Of a stretch of DNA of 64,000 nucleotides, positions 26,741-36,456 are shown piece after piece. The stretch lies in NCBI RefSeq assembly GCF_020193655.1, contig NZ_JADYVE010000001.1, positions 558,001 through 622,000 of the forward strand, written 5' to 3'. A program made the translations under genes and the position numbers. Position 1 is the stretch's first letter. The number at the start of each line of letters is the position of its first letter. The notes beneath the pieces were generated by a model. The model had not been told where the DNA came from, made no database searches, and saw only the letters and a list, made by a program, of their open reading frames with translations. The DNA comes from Ensifer sp. IC3342. Lineage in GTDB: Bacteria > Pseudomonadota > Alphaproteobacteria > Rhizobiales > Rhizobiaceae.

Positions 26741-28663
26741 TCAGAACTCGGTCCAATCCTGGCTCTGAACCACGGCCGCAGAGCCGAAGGACCGAGCCAA
26801 TTTCTGCCCCAGTTGCCGAGCGGGGGACGCAACGGGCTTCGCTGCCGACGAAGCAACCGCTACGGCCACCCGGCGGCGATCGCCGAGCTTGAACTGCGCA
26901 ATGAGGCTGTCCAGAGCCGTCGCCTCACGCGCGAGGTTGTGGCTGGCGGCCGTCGATTGCTCGACCATCGCCGCATTCTGCTGCGTGCCCTGATCCATCG
27001 CGTTGACCGCCGTATTGATCTCCTGCAGTCCGGTCGATTGTTCGCGGGCGGCAGTGACGATTGCGCTCACATGCTGGTTGATCTCACGCACCTCGCGGAC
27101 GATCGCTTCAAGGGCCTCGCCCGTCTCGCCGACGAGTTGGACGCCGGCGCGCACCTGGTCGCCGGAGGTCATGATGAGAGCCTTGATTTCCTTGGCCGCG
27201 TTGGCCGAACGCTGCGCAAGCTCGCGGACCTCCTGCGCGACGACGGCAAAGCCCTTGCCCGCCTCGCCGGCGCGAGCGGCCTCAACGCCGGCATTGAGCG
27301 CCAGCAGGTTGGTCTGGAACGCGATGTCGTCGATGACGCCGATGATGTTCGAGATTTCGCCCGACGACTTCTCGATCTCGTGCATGGCGCTGACAGCGCG
27401 GCGTACGACCTCGCCGGACTTTTCGGCTCCTTGGCGTGTACGCTCGACGAGAACCCCTGCATCTTCAGCGCGTTTGGTCGAATCGCGCACCGTCGTCGTG
27501 ATCTCTTCCAGCGCCGCCGCCGTTTCTTCGACGGAAGCGGCCTGCTGTTCGGTGCGTCTTGCGAGATCGCTTGCGGCTTCGCGGATCTCAGCGGCGCCGG
27601 CATTGATGGCGCTTGCATTCTCGCCGACGGCGCAGAGCGTCGCCTGAAGCTTCTCCAGGGACTGGTTGAAGTCCACGCGAAGCGGGTCGAGGCGTTCGGC
27701 AAACGGCACCTGGATGCGATAGGCGACGTTGCCTTCCGCAAGGGCTGCGAGCGCGTTGCCTAGCGCTTCCATCGCGGAGCGGATCTCGGCCGCCTCGCGC
27801 GCCCTGTCTGCGTCCGCCCGTCCCCGTTCCGCTTCCGCCTCGCTCCTCATTCTTTCGGTTTCGCCGGAGAGCCTGAGCTTTTCGACCGCGGCTTCGCGGA
27901 AGACGAGCACCGCGCGTGCCATCTGTCCGACCTCGTCCTCTCGGTCGAGGGCCGGTACCTCGATGTCATGATTGCCGGCGGCGAGGCGGCCCATCGCCCC
28001 GGTCATGCCGACGATCGGGCGTACGATCACGCGCGAGAGCACCCAGGCCATAAGGACCGCCGCCGCGGTCGCGACGACGGCACCCAAACCGAGCGCCGCA
28101 AGCAAAATCGAGGTGGCATTCGCCTGGAGAGCCTCCTGCTCGGCCTCCCAATTGCGCGCCTGCTCCTTGATCTTGGCGGCCGCCTCGCGGAAAGCGTCAA
28201 GCTGGCCCTTGGTGGCATTGCGGCCGATCTCGACGACCTCGAGGATCGGCATTTCCGTCGTGCGGCGTGCCTCAAGCTGCGGCTTGGCGAGTTCGTTGTA
28301 ATAGACGTCCGCGGCCTTCTGCATATTGTCGAGAAGCGTCAGCAGCTGCGCCTCGTCGGAAGCCGCCTGGCGAGCTGCGGCAATGCTCTTCTCCATCCGC
28401 TCGCGATTTGCGAAGACGTCATTATACGTGCTGTCGCTGCGGAAGAGCAGAAAGCCGCGGAGATTGACCGCCTGCTCCAGCATGGCCTGGGAAGCCTCGT
28501 CGATAAGGGTGACGAGCCGTGCAGACTGGCTCTGTCGGATCGATGCCTGCCGCGCGAGTTCGGCTTTCGAGTAGACGACTGCAGACACGGCGAGGAAGAG
28601 CGCAATCAGCCCCGCAAAGGTCAGGCCGAGTTTGCGGCTGAGGGAAATGTTCTTGAGAGACAT
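26741..28663 (-). CDS. Methyl-accepting chemotaxis protein with CheR-docking pentapeptide
   Basis: A 640-residue transmembrane chemoreceptor. TM helices are at ~11-31 and ~186-208, enclosing a ~150-residue helical periplasmic domain (CHASE3/four-helix-bundle-like). A HAMP domain, coiled coils and the signalling tip follow; the tip reads [20 protein letters not shown], and [16 protein letters not shown] comes after it. The last five residues are DWTEF, matching the xWxxF pentapeptide that tethers CheR/CheB. The signalling half is nearly the same as that of McpU at 31 kb, suggesting duplication with exchange of the sensory domain. The ligand is unknown. It sits between dxs and tlyA. Confidence 0.93.
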   Translation of the reverse strand: MSLKNISLSRKLGLTFAGLIALFLAVSAVVYSKAELARQASIRQSQSARLVTLIDEASQAMLEQAVNLRGFLLFRSDSTYNDVFANRERMEKSIAAARQAASDEAQLLTLLDNMQKAADVYYNELAKPQLEARRTTEMPILEVVEIGRNATKGQLDAFREAAAKIKEQARNWEAEQEALQANATSILLAALGLGAVVATAAAVLMAWVLSRVIVRPIVGMTGAMGRLAAGNHDIEVPALDREDEVGQMARAVLVFREAAVEKLRLSGETERMRSEAEAERGRADADRAREAAEIRSAMEALGNALAALAEGNVAYRIQVPFAERLDPLRVDFNQSLEKLQATLCAVGENASAINAGAAEIREAASDLARRTEQQAASVEETAAALEEITTTVRDSTKRAEDAGVLVERTRQGAEKSGEVVRRAVSAMHEIEKSSGEISNIIGVIDDIAFQTNLLALNAGVEAARAGEAGKGFAVVAQEVRELAQRSANAAKEIKALIMTSGDQVRAGVQLVGETGEALEAIVREVREINQHVSAIVTAAREQSTGLQEINTAVNAMDQGTQQNAAMVEQSTAASHNLAREATALDSLIAQFKLGDRRRVAVAVASSAAKPVASPARQLGQKLARSFGSAAVVQSQDWTEF

Positions 28664-28925
28664 GGGAAGTAGGATCCTGCTTCAGGAATACACGTGGACG
28701 CGCAACCGGTCTCGGTGCCGTGGGAGGCCGGCCGACTCGGCTGGCGCCAAGAAAGATGGGATACGGCAGAGAAACGGAACCGATCATGGTTCGTCGGGAG
28801 GGCTTTGCCAGCCGGGAAGATCCCACGCGTTGATTTAATTTCGCTTAATTCGTCGGCCGCCATCCTGATCTCTTGCATTGCGCCGCGCTACGCGCGATGA
28901 CGGGCCCATGTCCACTGAAGCACAT

Positions 28926-29663
28926 ATGACGATCCGCCTCGACCAGTTGCTCCTGAATAAGGGTCTGGTCGCCAGCCGCGCCCGCGCGCGCGATGCCATC
29001 CAGCGCGGCACCGTCAAGGTCGACGGCCGCACGGTCACCAAGCCCGCCGCGACGTTTGTCGAAGGCGTCGCCATTACCATCGACGATCCGGCCCAGGCCT
29101 ATGTTTCCCGTGCGGCGCTGAAGCTCGTCGCCGCCCTCGATCATTTCGGCCTGGACCCTTCCGGGCAGACCTGCATCGATATCGGCGCCTCGACCGGCGG
29201 CTTCACCGAGGTTCTGCTCACGCGTGGTGCACGCCATGTCGTCGCTGTCGACGTCGGCCATGGGCAGATGCATCCCAGGATCGCGGAAGATCCTCGCGTA
29301 ACCAATATCGAAGGGCTGAACGCCCGGGCTATGACAGTAGAGGACGTCGGCAACCGCGCGATCACCTTCGTCGTCTCCGACGTCTCCTTCATCTCGTTGA
29401 AACTGGCGCTGCCACCCGCGCTCGGCATGGCCGATCCCGGCGCGCGTTCTGTGCTGCTCGTCAAGCCGCAATTCGAAGCAGGGCGCGACGCGATCAGCAA
29501 GGCCGGGCTGCTCAAGGATCCGGAGAGCGCGCCGGCCGTCGCCGCCGAACTCGAGCGATGGCTTGTGCAGGATATGGGCTGGCGAAGCCTCGGTCTTATT
29601 CCCTCCCCCATCGCCGGTGGCGACGGCAATGCAGAATTCCTCCTTGCCGGTGTAAAGCCATGA
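28926..29663 (+). CDS. tlyA: TlyA family rRNA 2'-O-methyltransferase/hemolysin-like protein
   Basis: A 245-residue protein. The N-terminal S4 RNA-binding domain (RLDQLLLNKGLVASRARARD) is followed by an FtsJ-like methyltransferase domain (CIDIGASTGGFTEVLL, the SAM-binding loop; KPQFEAGRD). TlyA methylates rRNA ribose in actinobacteria; it is often annotated as hemolysin. The ATG at 28926 has GAAG five bases ahead; ATG at 28908 would add six residues. It overlaps the next gene by four bases (ATGA). Confidence 0.88.
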   Translation: MTIRLDQLLLNKGLVASRARARDAIQRGTVKVDGRTVTKPAATFVEGVAITIDDPAQAYVSRAALKLVAALDHFGLDPSGQTCIDIGASTGGFTEVLLTRGARHVVAVDVGHGQMHPRIAEDPRVTNIEGLNARAMTVEDVGNRAITFVVSDVSFISLKLALPPALGMADPGARSVLLVKPQFEAGRDAISKAGLLKDPESAPAVAAELERWLVQDMGWRSLGLIPSPIAGGDGNAEFLLAGVKP

Positions 29664-30910
29664 GCACGCAAACCGTCACCATTACCCGGCTTGGCGCACA
29701 AGGCGACGGTATCGCTCAAATCGAAGCGGGTCCCGTCTATGCGCCGTTCACGCTGCCCGGCGAAACTGTCGCGCTTGCCGTCAACAAGGCGCACGGCACG
29801 CTCATCTCGGTGAAGGAGGCTTCTCCCGACCGCGTCGAGCCGAAGTGTCGGCACTTCGGTCCGGACGGGGTTAACGGCACCTGCGGCGGCTGTACGCTCC
29901 AGCACGCATCCGACGATCTCTATCACGCCTTCAAGCGCAATCTCGTCATCGACGCCCTGAAGTCGAAGGGGCTGACGCCGGACGTGGCGCCGCTGGTGAT
30001 CGCCCATCCAGGCGAGCGGCGGCGCGCCGTGTTCACCGCGCGGCGCACCGAAAAGGAATTGCTGCTGGGCTTCAACCAGGCCGAAAGCCATCACATCGTG
30101 GCGATCAGCGAATGTCCCATCACGCGCCCGGGCATCGTTTCCCGGCTGGCGACTATCCGCAAGATCGCGGCGGCGATGGCGTCGAATGCCGAGCCGTTCC
30201 GCATCACGGTGCTTGAAACCAACTCCGGTCTCGACCTTGCCTTTGAAGGCATCAAGATCGCCGACCGGCAGCGTCGCCTGACCGTCGAGGCTGCATTGGG
30301 AGAACGCGGTATTGCCCGCGTCAGTCTCAACGGCGAGATCATCGTCGAACCCGTAAAACCGGCGATCGACTTTGGCAGCGTGACTGTGTCACCGCCACCG
30401 GGGAGCTTCACCCAGGCAACGAGGCCTGCCGAAGAGGCGATGGCAAAGTTCGTCCTTGAGCATGTCGGCAAGGCCAAACACGTCGCCGACCTCTTCTCCG
30501 GCATCGGCACCTTCGCTCTCAGGATCGCGCAAAGGGCGCGTGTGCACGCCGTCGAAGGCGACGACAAGGCATTGAAAGCGCTGGACTTTGCCGCGCGTAA
30601 CACGCAAGGCCTGAAGCCGGTAACGATCGAGAAGCGCGACCTTTTCCGCCGGCCGTTGATGGCACAGGAATTGAAGCCCTACGACGCACTCGTATTCGAC
30701 CCGCCGCGTGCTGGCGCGGAGGCTCAATGCCACGAACTCGCCCGCTCGGGGATCAAGAAGATTGCAGCCGTTTCGTGCAATCCTGTAACGCTTGCCCGCG
30801 ATCTCGCAATTCTCATCGCTGCGGGCTATCGAATCACATCGGTGACGCCGATCGACCAGTTTCTCTGGTCGGCGCATGTGGAAGCGGTCGCGACGCTGGA
30901 AAAGCCCTAG
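29660..30910 (+). CDS. Class I RNA m5U methyltransferase (RlmD/TrmA type)
   Basis: A 416-residue protein. An N-terminal TRAM-like domain (TVTITRLGAQGDGIAQIE) is followed by an iron-sulfur cluster motif (CRHFG...TCGGCTLQH) and a methyltransferase domain with DLFSGIGTFAL. FDPPRAGAEAQC follows, and the catalytic cysteine is in VSCNPVTLARDL. It makes 5-methyluridine in rRNA or tRNA using SAM; the exact target base is not deducible. Translationally coupled to tlyA. Confidence 0.9.
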   Translation: MSTQTVTITRLGAQGDGIAQIEAGPVYAPFTLPGETVALAVNKAHGTLISVKEASPDRVEPKCRHFGPDGVNGTCGGCTLQHASDDLYHAFKRNLVIDALKSKGLTPDVAPLVIAHPGERRRAVFTARRTEKELLLGFNQAESHHIVAISECPITRPGIVSRLATIRKIAAAMASNAEPFRITVLETNSGLDLAFEGIKIADRQRRLTVEAALGERGIARVSLNGEIIVEPVKPAIDFGSVTVSPPPGSFTQATRPAEEAMAKFVLEHVGKAKHVADLFSGIGTFALRIAQRARVHAVEGDDKALKALDFAARNTQGLKPVTIEKRDLFRRPLMAQELKPYDALVFDPPRAGAEAQCHELARSGIKKIAAVSCNPVTLARDLAILIAAGYRITSVTPIDQFLWSAHVEAVATLEKP

Positions 30911-30913
30911 CGC

Positions 30914-30991
30914 ATGTTTCCTTAGAAACATGCAGCACTTCAGAGCGCTACAGCGTCCTTTGCGCGTCTGATGGACGCGCGGCGCTGTAGA
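30914..30991. repeat. RIME-type mosaic repeat, short first palindrome
   Basis: The first palindrome is CATGTTTCCTTAGAAACATG (30914-30933), a shortened version lacking the central ~20 bases of the other copies. The second palindrome runs 30950-30991, from TACAGCGTCC to GGCGCTGTAG. It lies between the converging RNA methyltransferase and mcpU genes. Confidence 0.85.
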
Positions 30992-31000
30992 AATGACGAA

Positions 31001-31023
31001 GGCCCGGCAAGATGCCGGGCCTC
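31001..31023. terminator. Stem-loop between converging genes, possible terminator
   Basis: A perfect stem AGGCCCGGCA/TGCCGGGCCT with a three-base loop lies between the ends of the RNA methyltransferase gene and mcpU. There is no T-tract on the plus side and only a weak one on the minus side, so its activity is uncertain. Confidence 0.5.
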
Positions 31024-31046
31024 CAAATGTTTCCAGTCGCCTCTGA

Positions 31047-33173
31047 TCAGGCCGCGCGGCGCCGGTAGCTCGTCGCGCTCGTAGGGGCCGCCTGCGTCTC
31101 GCCGAGATTGAACTGCGCGAGCAGCGCGTTGAGCGCGGCCGCTTCCTGGGCGAGGCCGTGGCTTGCCGCCGTCTGTTCCTCGACCATCGCCGCGTTCTGC
31201 TGGGTACCCTGGTCCATGGTGTTGACGGCGGTATTGATCTCCTGAAGACCCGTCGACTGCTCGCGCGTCGCGGTCACGATCGCGCTGACATGCTTGTTGA
31301 TCTCCTGCACCTCGGCGACGATCGCCTCCAGCGCGCGGCCGGTGTCGCCGACGAGCGTCACGCCGGAACGCACCTGGTCGCCTGATGTCGTGATCAGCGC
31401 CTTGATCTCCTTGGCAGCATTGGCCGAACGCTGGGCAAGCTCGCGCACTTCCTGGGCGACCACGGCAAAGCCCTTGCCGGCCTCGCCCGCACGGGCCGCC
31501 TCGACGCCGGCGTTGAGCGCCAGGAGGTTGGTCTGGAAGGCTATGTCGTCGATGACGCCGATGATGTTGGAGATCTCACCGGACGATTTCTCGATCGCAT
31601 GCATCGCCTGCACGGCGTTCTGGACGACTTCACCCGACTTCTCGGCGCCGGCGCGGGTGCGGGCGACGAGTGCTCCTACCTCTTCCGCACGGTGCGCGGA
31701 GTCCTTCACCGTCGTGGTGATCTCCTCGAGCGCAGCGGCCGTTTCCTCGACTGAAGCTGCCTGCTGCTCCGTGCGACGGGCAAGATCGTCGGCGGCCGAA
31801 CGGATCTCGCTGGCGCCGGCATCGATAGCGCGGGCGTTGACTCCAACCGCACGGAGCGTGTCGTGCAGCTTCGCGACCGAGTTGTTGAAATCGGCCCTCA
31901 AGCGATCGAGGCGATCGGCAAAGGGAGTTTCGATGCGGAAGGCGAGATCGCCGTTGGCCAGCCGGCCAAGGCCGGCCGCGAGCGCGTCAACGGCGTGCTG
32001 TACTTCCGCCGCGTCGCGCGCCTTCTGGGCCTCGCGGTCCAGACGCTCGCGCTCGGAGAGCGAACGGTTGGCGTCCGCTTCGTCCTCGAGCCGTGCACGC
32101 TCGACGGCATTGGCGCGGAAGACGGCAACGGCTGCGGCCATCGACCCGATCTGATCACGACGACCCTCGCAGGGAATTTCGACCTCGATATTGCCGGCGG
32201 CGAGCTTTTCCATCGTGCCGGTCATTTCGGTGATCGGCCGGATGACCAGGCGGCTGAGCAGCGTTGCGAGGAAAGCGATCATGACACCGACGGCCAGGAT
32301 CGTCGCAACGGTAGCGGCGACGCGAAACTCGCTGATCGTCGAATAGGCGATGTCCGCGTCCACGACAAAACCGACATACCACTCGACCGAGGGAAGCCCC
32401 TGGACCGGCACAAAGCTGACCAGCATCGGCCTGCCGTTGAGTTCGGTGTTGACGATGCCGCCACCAATCTTCGGCGTATCGACCGGAAAGGCGTCGGCGA
32501 GCGTTTTCGTCACCAGCTTGGCATTCGGATGAACAAGAATCTGGCCGTCCTTGCTGGCAAGGAACGCGAAACCTTCGCCGCCGACGTCGATCGCCTTGAC
32601 CATGGAGATCAGGGTCTTCAGCGAGAAGTCGCTGCCTGCCACGCCATAGAGCTTGCCATCATGCTTGACCGGCACGGCTGCGCTGATGATCAGATCGCCG
32701 CTGGAGGCGTCGATGTAGGGCTCGGTCAGCACGCGAGCATCGGCCTTGACGGCCTGCTGATACCAAGGGCGCTGCCGGGGATCATAGCCTTCCGGCATCG
32801 GCATCTCAGGCCAGGTGATAAACTTGCCGCTTTCGTTGCCGACATAGGTGGAGATGAATTCGGCCGTGAGAACGTCGTTCTTCAGAACCGGCTGGACACC
32901 GGCGTCGTCTCCGACACGGCCGACGGCGTCGGCAACCATGGCCGTCAGCGTCACGCGGCCGTTCAGCCAGTTGGCGACGCTTGTCGCCGCCTGGTTCCCG
33001 GACGAGGCGATATTCTCCTCGACCGCCTTTGTAGTCGCAGCATTCTGGAGCGTATCGATATAGACGGAAAAGCCGGCAAAGGCGCCGACGACAACGCAGG
33101 ACGCCGCAACGAGAATGCGCGTCATGAGATTCGAGCGTTTGGACAAGTGAGGCTCCTCTGAAATGGCCGACAT
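31047..33173 (-). CDS. mcpU: Chemoreceptor McpU-like, periplasmic Cache domain (amino-acid sensor)
   Basis: A 708-residue chemoreceptor: TM1 ~20-39, a periplasmic Cache region ~45-300 ([30 protein letters not shown]), TM2 ~310-332, HAMP, then a signalling tip closely matching that of the neighbouring chemoreceptor. Counting from ATG 33173, the aspartates in YIDA and GSDF are residues 155 and 182. I recall D155 and D182 as the proline-binding residues of S. meliloti McpU, and the position after tlyA and the methyltransferase also fits. There is no C-terminal pentapeptide. A TTG at 33146 has a better ribosome site (GAGGAG, six bases), so the true start may be nine residues shorter. Confidence 0.87.
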   Translation of the reverse strand: MSAISEEPHLSKRSNLMTRILVAASCVVVGAFAGFSVYIDTLQNAATTKAVEENIASSGNQAATSVANWLNGRVTLTAMVADAVGRVGDDAGVQPVLKNDVLTAEFISTYVGNESGKFITWPEMPMPEGYDPRQRPWYQQAVKADARVLTEPYIDASSGDLIISAAVPVKHDGKLYGVAGSDFSLKTLISMVKAIDVGGEGFAFLASKDGQILVHPNAKLVTKTLADAFPVDTPKIGGGIVNTELNGRPMLVSFVPVQGLPSVEWYVGFVVDADIAYSTISEFRVAATVATILAVGVMIAFLATLLSRLVIRPITEMTGTMEKLAAGNIEVEIPCEGRRDQIGSMAAAVAVFRANAVERARLEDEADANRSLSERERLDREAQKARDAAEVQHAVDALAAGLGRLANGDLAFRIETPFADRLDRLRADFNNSVAKLHDTLRAVGVNARAIDAGASEIRSAADDLARRTEQQAASVEETAAALEEITTTVKDSAHRAEEVGALVARTRAGAEKSGEVVQNAVQAMHAIEKSSGEISNIIGVIDDIAFQTNLLALNAGVEAARAGEAGKGFAVVAQEVRELAQRSANAAKEIKALITTSGDQVRSGVTLVGDTGRALEAIVAEVQEINKHVSAIVTATREQSTGLQEINTAVNTMDQGTQQNAAMVEEQTAASHGLAQEAAALNALLAQFNLGETQAAPTSATSYRRRAA

Positions 33174-33575
33174 TCTTCGCCGGACATGAGCTCGTGAGAT
33201 TTCCCCGCGCGCAACGGATCGGCCGCGGCAAGCGACGAATGACCTTGCGGGGAAGATGGTTGGACATGCCGCGAAGGCAAAACCGGCCATGCCTCATGCG
33301 ACCGGGGCCGCCCGCACGACAGGCGCCCGCCTGTTCTCAAAGGGACGCCCGGCGCTCTTCTTCGGAACATCCTGTCCGCTTTTTCGTGTTTCCACTTTGA
33401 AGGCGGGATGCTCCAGGGGGAGGCCTGCTGAGGCCGCACGCTAGCGACTGCTATTTAAGAACCGATTAAAATTGACATATGCAAGTTCAGGATATCCGCG
33501 GCAGCGCGATCGCCATACGCGGAACACCCGGATTGGCTGCTGCCCACCCGAAACTGGCTCGAAATCGTCACGGAA
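33174..33575. other. 402-base gap upstream of mcpU
   Basis: No convincing gene on either strand. It should contain the minus-strand mcpU promoter. The only compositionally distinct patch is AT-rich, ~33450-33482 (TTTAAGAACCGATTAAAATT). A weak dyad around 33500-33525 follows the end of the enoyl-CoA hydratase gene. I could not assign boxes with confidence. Confidence 0.4.
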
Positions 33576-34328
33576 CTAGCGACGCATGAAGGCTTCGAAG
33601 GCCGCCCGCGCTTCCGCACTCTTCAACTGCGCAGCAAAGTGCTGGGCCTCCTCGTCGATGCGGGAGAGCACGTCGCTTCGATCCCCACGAATGAGGTCAC
33701 GGGCGATGCGCAGAGCCTCCGGCGGCTTCCTGGCGAGGCGCGCAGCGACAGAGAGCGTCTCTTCCTCCACCGCATCCTGGCCGACAACCTTCCAGATCAG
33801 CCCGGCCTGCAAGGCATCGGCGGCCTCCAGCGGTTCTCCAGCGGCGAGAAGCGCGAAGGCGCGCTGGTGGCCCATGATGCGAGGCGCGATCAGGCTGGAC
33901 GCGGCCTCAGGCACCAGAGCGAGGTCGACGAAGGGCGTCTTGAAGACCGAGCGTGCTGAAGCGACCGTCAGGTCGCAATGGAGATGGATGGTCGTGCCGA
34001 TGCCGATCGCCAGGCCGTCGACGCCAGATACAACCGGCTTTCTCGCGCCCGCGAGCGCCCGCAGGAAATCGAGCACCTCGGTTCCCACCGTTCCGCCCAC
34101 GGCAAAGGCGAGAAAATCGGCCATGTCGTTTCCGGCGGAGAAGCATCCTTCCGTACCGAGGAAGGCGGTGACGCGCACAGCCGGATCCGTTCCGGCCACC
34201 GTCAGCGCCTTGGTCATCTTCGCGTACATCTCGCGCGTGATGGCGTTCTTCTTTTCCGGCCGGTTGAGGCGGATGACCTGGACGCCGGGGAAGGCCTCCG
34301 GGCGTTCTATAAGCACATGATCGGTCAT
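33576..34328 (-). CDS. Enoyl-CoA hydratase/isomerase family protein
   Basis: A 250-residue crotonase-fold protein. The oxyanion-hole segments FLGTEGCFSAGNDMADF and GVDGLAIGIGTTI are present. The site where hydratases carry the second catalytic Glu reads DLALVPEAASS, a form common in delta3,delta2-enoyl-CoA isomerases and uncharacterised hydratases. It lies 18 bases after the acyl-CoA dehydrogenase gene, so the two act together in a fatty-acid or branched-chain beta-oxidation step. Confidence 0.87.
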   Translation of the reverse strand: MTDHVLIERPEAFPGVQVIRLNRPEKKNAITREMYAKMTKALTVAGTDPAVRVTAFLGTEGCFSAGNDMADFLAFAVGGTVGTEVLDFLRALAGARKPVVSGVDGLAIGIGTTIHLHCDLTVASARSVFKTPFVDLALVPEAASSLIAPRIMGHQRAFALLAAGEPLEAADALQAGLIWKVVGQDAVEEETLSVAARLARKPPEALRIARDLIRGDRSDVLSRIDEEAQHFAAQLKSAEARAAFEAFMRR

Positions 34329-34346
34329 GAGTTCACCCTTTCCACC

Positions 34347-36128
34347 TCAATCGAGAGCGACGCGCGCGGCCGCAAGGCTTTCCGCACCGCTGACGACGCG
34401 ATCCTTGAGCGCGCCTGTTTCTGCGAGCAGGTTCTCCGCCGTAAAACGGCAAAGCGCGATGCGTGCATCTTCTTTTCCGTCGCCGGCGTCCGCCATCCCA
34501 CCCTTGGCGAGATAGGCGCCTGTCAGCACCAAGCCGAAGAGCCGCTGATAGGCGGTGGCACCGGCCAGCGCGTCGGTAAGCCTTCCGCCGCCCAGCGCAG
34601 CCAGCAGCCATTCGGTCGCGTCGGAGAGATCGGCGATCACAGCATCGAGCCGCGCCGCCGTCTCGCCGAACCCCTTCCGGTTCGTGGTCCTGACAGCGGC
34701 GGCGATCTCGCTCAGCTCGGCCATGAAGCCGCGCACATGGGCGCCATCGGACAAAGGCAGTTTGCGGGTGACGAGATCGATCGCCTGGATACCGTTGGTG
34801 CCTTCGTAGATCGGCGCGATGCGCGCGTCGCGCAGGTATCGGGCGGCCCCGGTTTCCTCGATGAACCCCATGCCGCCATGGACCTGCACGCCCAGAGACG
34901 CGACATCGACGCCGGCATCGGTGGCGAAGGACTTTGCGATCGGTGTCAGCAGGCTCGATCGCTCCTGCCAGTGGCGGGCCTCGTCGCCCTCGAATGCATG
35001 CGCCATGTCGACCGCGTGGGCGCAGGCGTAGGCGATAGCACGCGACCCCTGTGTCAGCGCCTTCATCGTCAGAAGCATCCGGGCGACATCCGGATGCTCA
35101 ATGATCGGGCTCATGCCTTGGCCGCGCCAGCCGGGCGCCCGGCCCTGCGTGCGTTCCTTGGCATAGGCAACCGCTTTCTGGGTTGCCGCCTCGGCGATCG
35201 CGACGCCCTGCATGCCGACGGCGAGGCGCGCGTTGTTCATCATCGTGAACATGCAGGCGAGGCCTCGGTTCTCCTCGCCGACCAGATAGCCGATCGCACC
35301 TTTTTCGTCGCCGAACTTGCCGTCACCGTAGATCATCGTGCAGGTGGGCGAGCCGTGGATACCGAGCTTGTGCTCGAGCGAATGGCAGAAAAGATCGTTG
35401 CGTGCCCCGAGAGAGCCGTCGGCGTTGACAAGGAACTTCGGCACGAGAAACAGCGAGATGCCTTTCGTGCCGGAGGGAGCGTCCGGCAACCGCGCCAGCA
35501 CGAGGTGGACGATATTGTCGGTAAAGTCGTGCTCGCCCCAGGTGATGAAAATCTTCTGGCCGAAGATGCGATAACTGCCGTCGTCGCGACGTTCGGCCCG
35601 GGTCTTGAGCACGCCGAGATCGGAGCCGGCATGCGGCTCCGTCAGGTTCATGGTGGCGGTCCACTCGCCGGAAACCATTTTGGCGAGATACGTCGCCTTC
35701 AGCGCCTCGGAGCCGTGCTTCTCCAGGGCTTCGATGGCGCCCATGGTCAAGGTCGGGCCAAGCGAGAAAGCCATCGAACCGGCATTCCACATCTCCATCG
35801 CGGCGACATGCAGCATGTGCGGCAGATTTTGCCCGCCGAAGGCCTCGGGCGCAGTCAGTCCGTTCCAACCGCCGCCGATCCAGTTGTGATAGAGATCGCG
35901 CCACCCTTCCGGCGTCTTCACCGCACCGTCGACGAGCCGCGCGCCCTGCCGGTCACCGACATCGCCGAGGGGAGCCACCTCTTCCGTCGCAAAACGCCCG
36001 GCTTCCGCGAGGATTGCATCGACCAGATCCTCACCGAGCTCACCGAAAACACCGGCGTCCAGGGCCTCGGCCATGCCAGCCACGTGCTTCAGCGTGAATG
36101 CGATCTCGTCGACCGGTGCTTTGTACAT
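34347..36128 (-). CDS. Acyl-CoA dehydrogenase, long FadE-like form with C-terminal extension
   Basis: A 593-residue FAD enzyme, first step of acyl-CoA beta-oxidation. Conserved segments are MNLTEPHAGSDLG in the FAD/substrate region, IFGQKIFITWGEHD and MGFIEETGAARYLRD. IYEGTNGIQAIDLV contains the C-terminal FAD-binding motif. The extra C-terminal ~120 residues match the acyl-CoA dehydrogenase C-terminal domain family. ATG 36128 is preceded by GGGGAGG. It leads a two-gene operon with the hydratase and sits downstream of a MerR-type operator. Confidence 0.92.
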   Translation of the reverse strand: MYKAPVDEIAFTLKHVAGMAEALDAGVFGELGEDLVDAILAEAGRFATEEVAPLGDVGDRQGARLVDGAVKTPEGWRDLYHNWIGGGWNGLTAPEAFGGQNLPHMLHVAAMEMWNAGSMAFSLGPTLTMGAIEALEKHGSEALKATYLAKMVSGEWTATMNLTEPHAGSDLGVLKTRAERRDDGSYRIFGQKIFITWGEHDFTDNIVHLVLARLPDAPSGTKGISLFLVPKFLVNADGSLGARNDLFCHSLEHKLGIHGSPTCTMIYGDGKFGDEKGAIGYLVGEENRGLACMFTMMNNARLAVGMQGVAIAEAATQKAVAYAKERTQGRAPGWRGQGMSPIIEHPDVARMLLTMKALTQGSRAIAYACAHAVDMAHAFEGDEARHWQERSSLLTPIAKSFATDAGVDVASLGVQVHGGMGFIEETGAARYLRDARIAPIYEGTNGIQAIDLVTRKLPLSDGAHVRGFMAELSEIAAAVRTTNRKGFGETAARLDAVIADLSDATEWLLAALGGGRLTDALAGATAYQRLFGLVLTGAYLAKGGMADAGDGKEDARIALCRFTAENLLAETGALKDRVVSGAESLAAARVALD

Positions 36129-36202
36129 GATAATCCTCCCCGTGCAGCCATTTGCCATTGTCGACCACGCTGCGCGTCCTTGTTCGAACCGACACTATTG
36201 AT

Positions 36203-36228
36203 TTTTACGTAGACGTCAACGTCAATTG
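36203..36228 (-). promoter_or_regulatory. Putative MerR-type operator (LiuR-like) ahead of the acyl-CoA dehydrogenase operon
   Basis: On the plus strand the site reads TTTACGTAGACGTCAACGTC followed by AATTG, with ACGT cores at 36207, 36213 and 36219, six bases apart. On the minus strand TTGACG could act as a -35 box, with the ACGT cores inside a spacer of ~19 bases before CAATAG, the long spacing used by MerR-family activators. LiuR, a MerR regulator of branched-chain amino acid and fatty acid breakdown, uses a TTTACGT-type half site; this assignment is from memory. The regulator gene is not in the window. Confidence 0.5.
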
Positions 36229-36303
36229 CGGCTGGTCCGAGTTGCGGATTATTGTAACAAAACCGTCACCGAGGGCGATTAGAAGCCTTGTCCGGATTGC
36301 ACC

Positions 36304-36445
36304 TACAGCGTCGCGCGTCTTAGTCGGACGCGCAAAGGACCCTGTAGCACTTTCGGGCCGAATCGACCCAAATCAGAAACGTGATCGATTCTAATAATTC
36401 GAGCGGATGCGGGCCGAAAATCGTCCACACTTCCCTCATCCCGCC
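36304..36445. repeat. RIME-type mosaic repeat with second module
   Basis: Module 1 (36304-36347) contains CGCGCGTCTTAGTCGGACGCGC and AAAGGACCCTGTAG. Module 2 (36401-36445) starts GAGCGGATGCGGGCCGAAAA and ends CTCATCCCG. Between them a shared linker (AATCGACCCAAATCAGAAAC) is present. This is the fuller version of the element seen at 5844-5991. It ends 11 bases before the CorA start codon. Confidence 0.8.
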
Positions 36446-36456
36446 AAGGCGCTGCG

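Noticed and set aside
33978-36212. A 744-codon open frame on the plus strand across the acyl-CoA dehydrogenase and hydratase genes
   Set aside because: It is antisense to two genes with clear families; long antisense frames are expected in high-GC DNA. No ribosome site or family motif.
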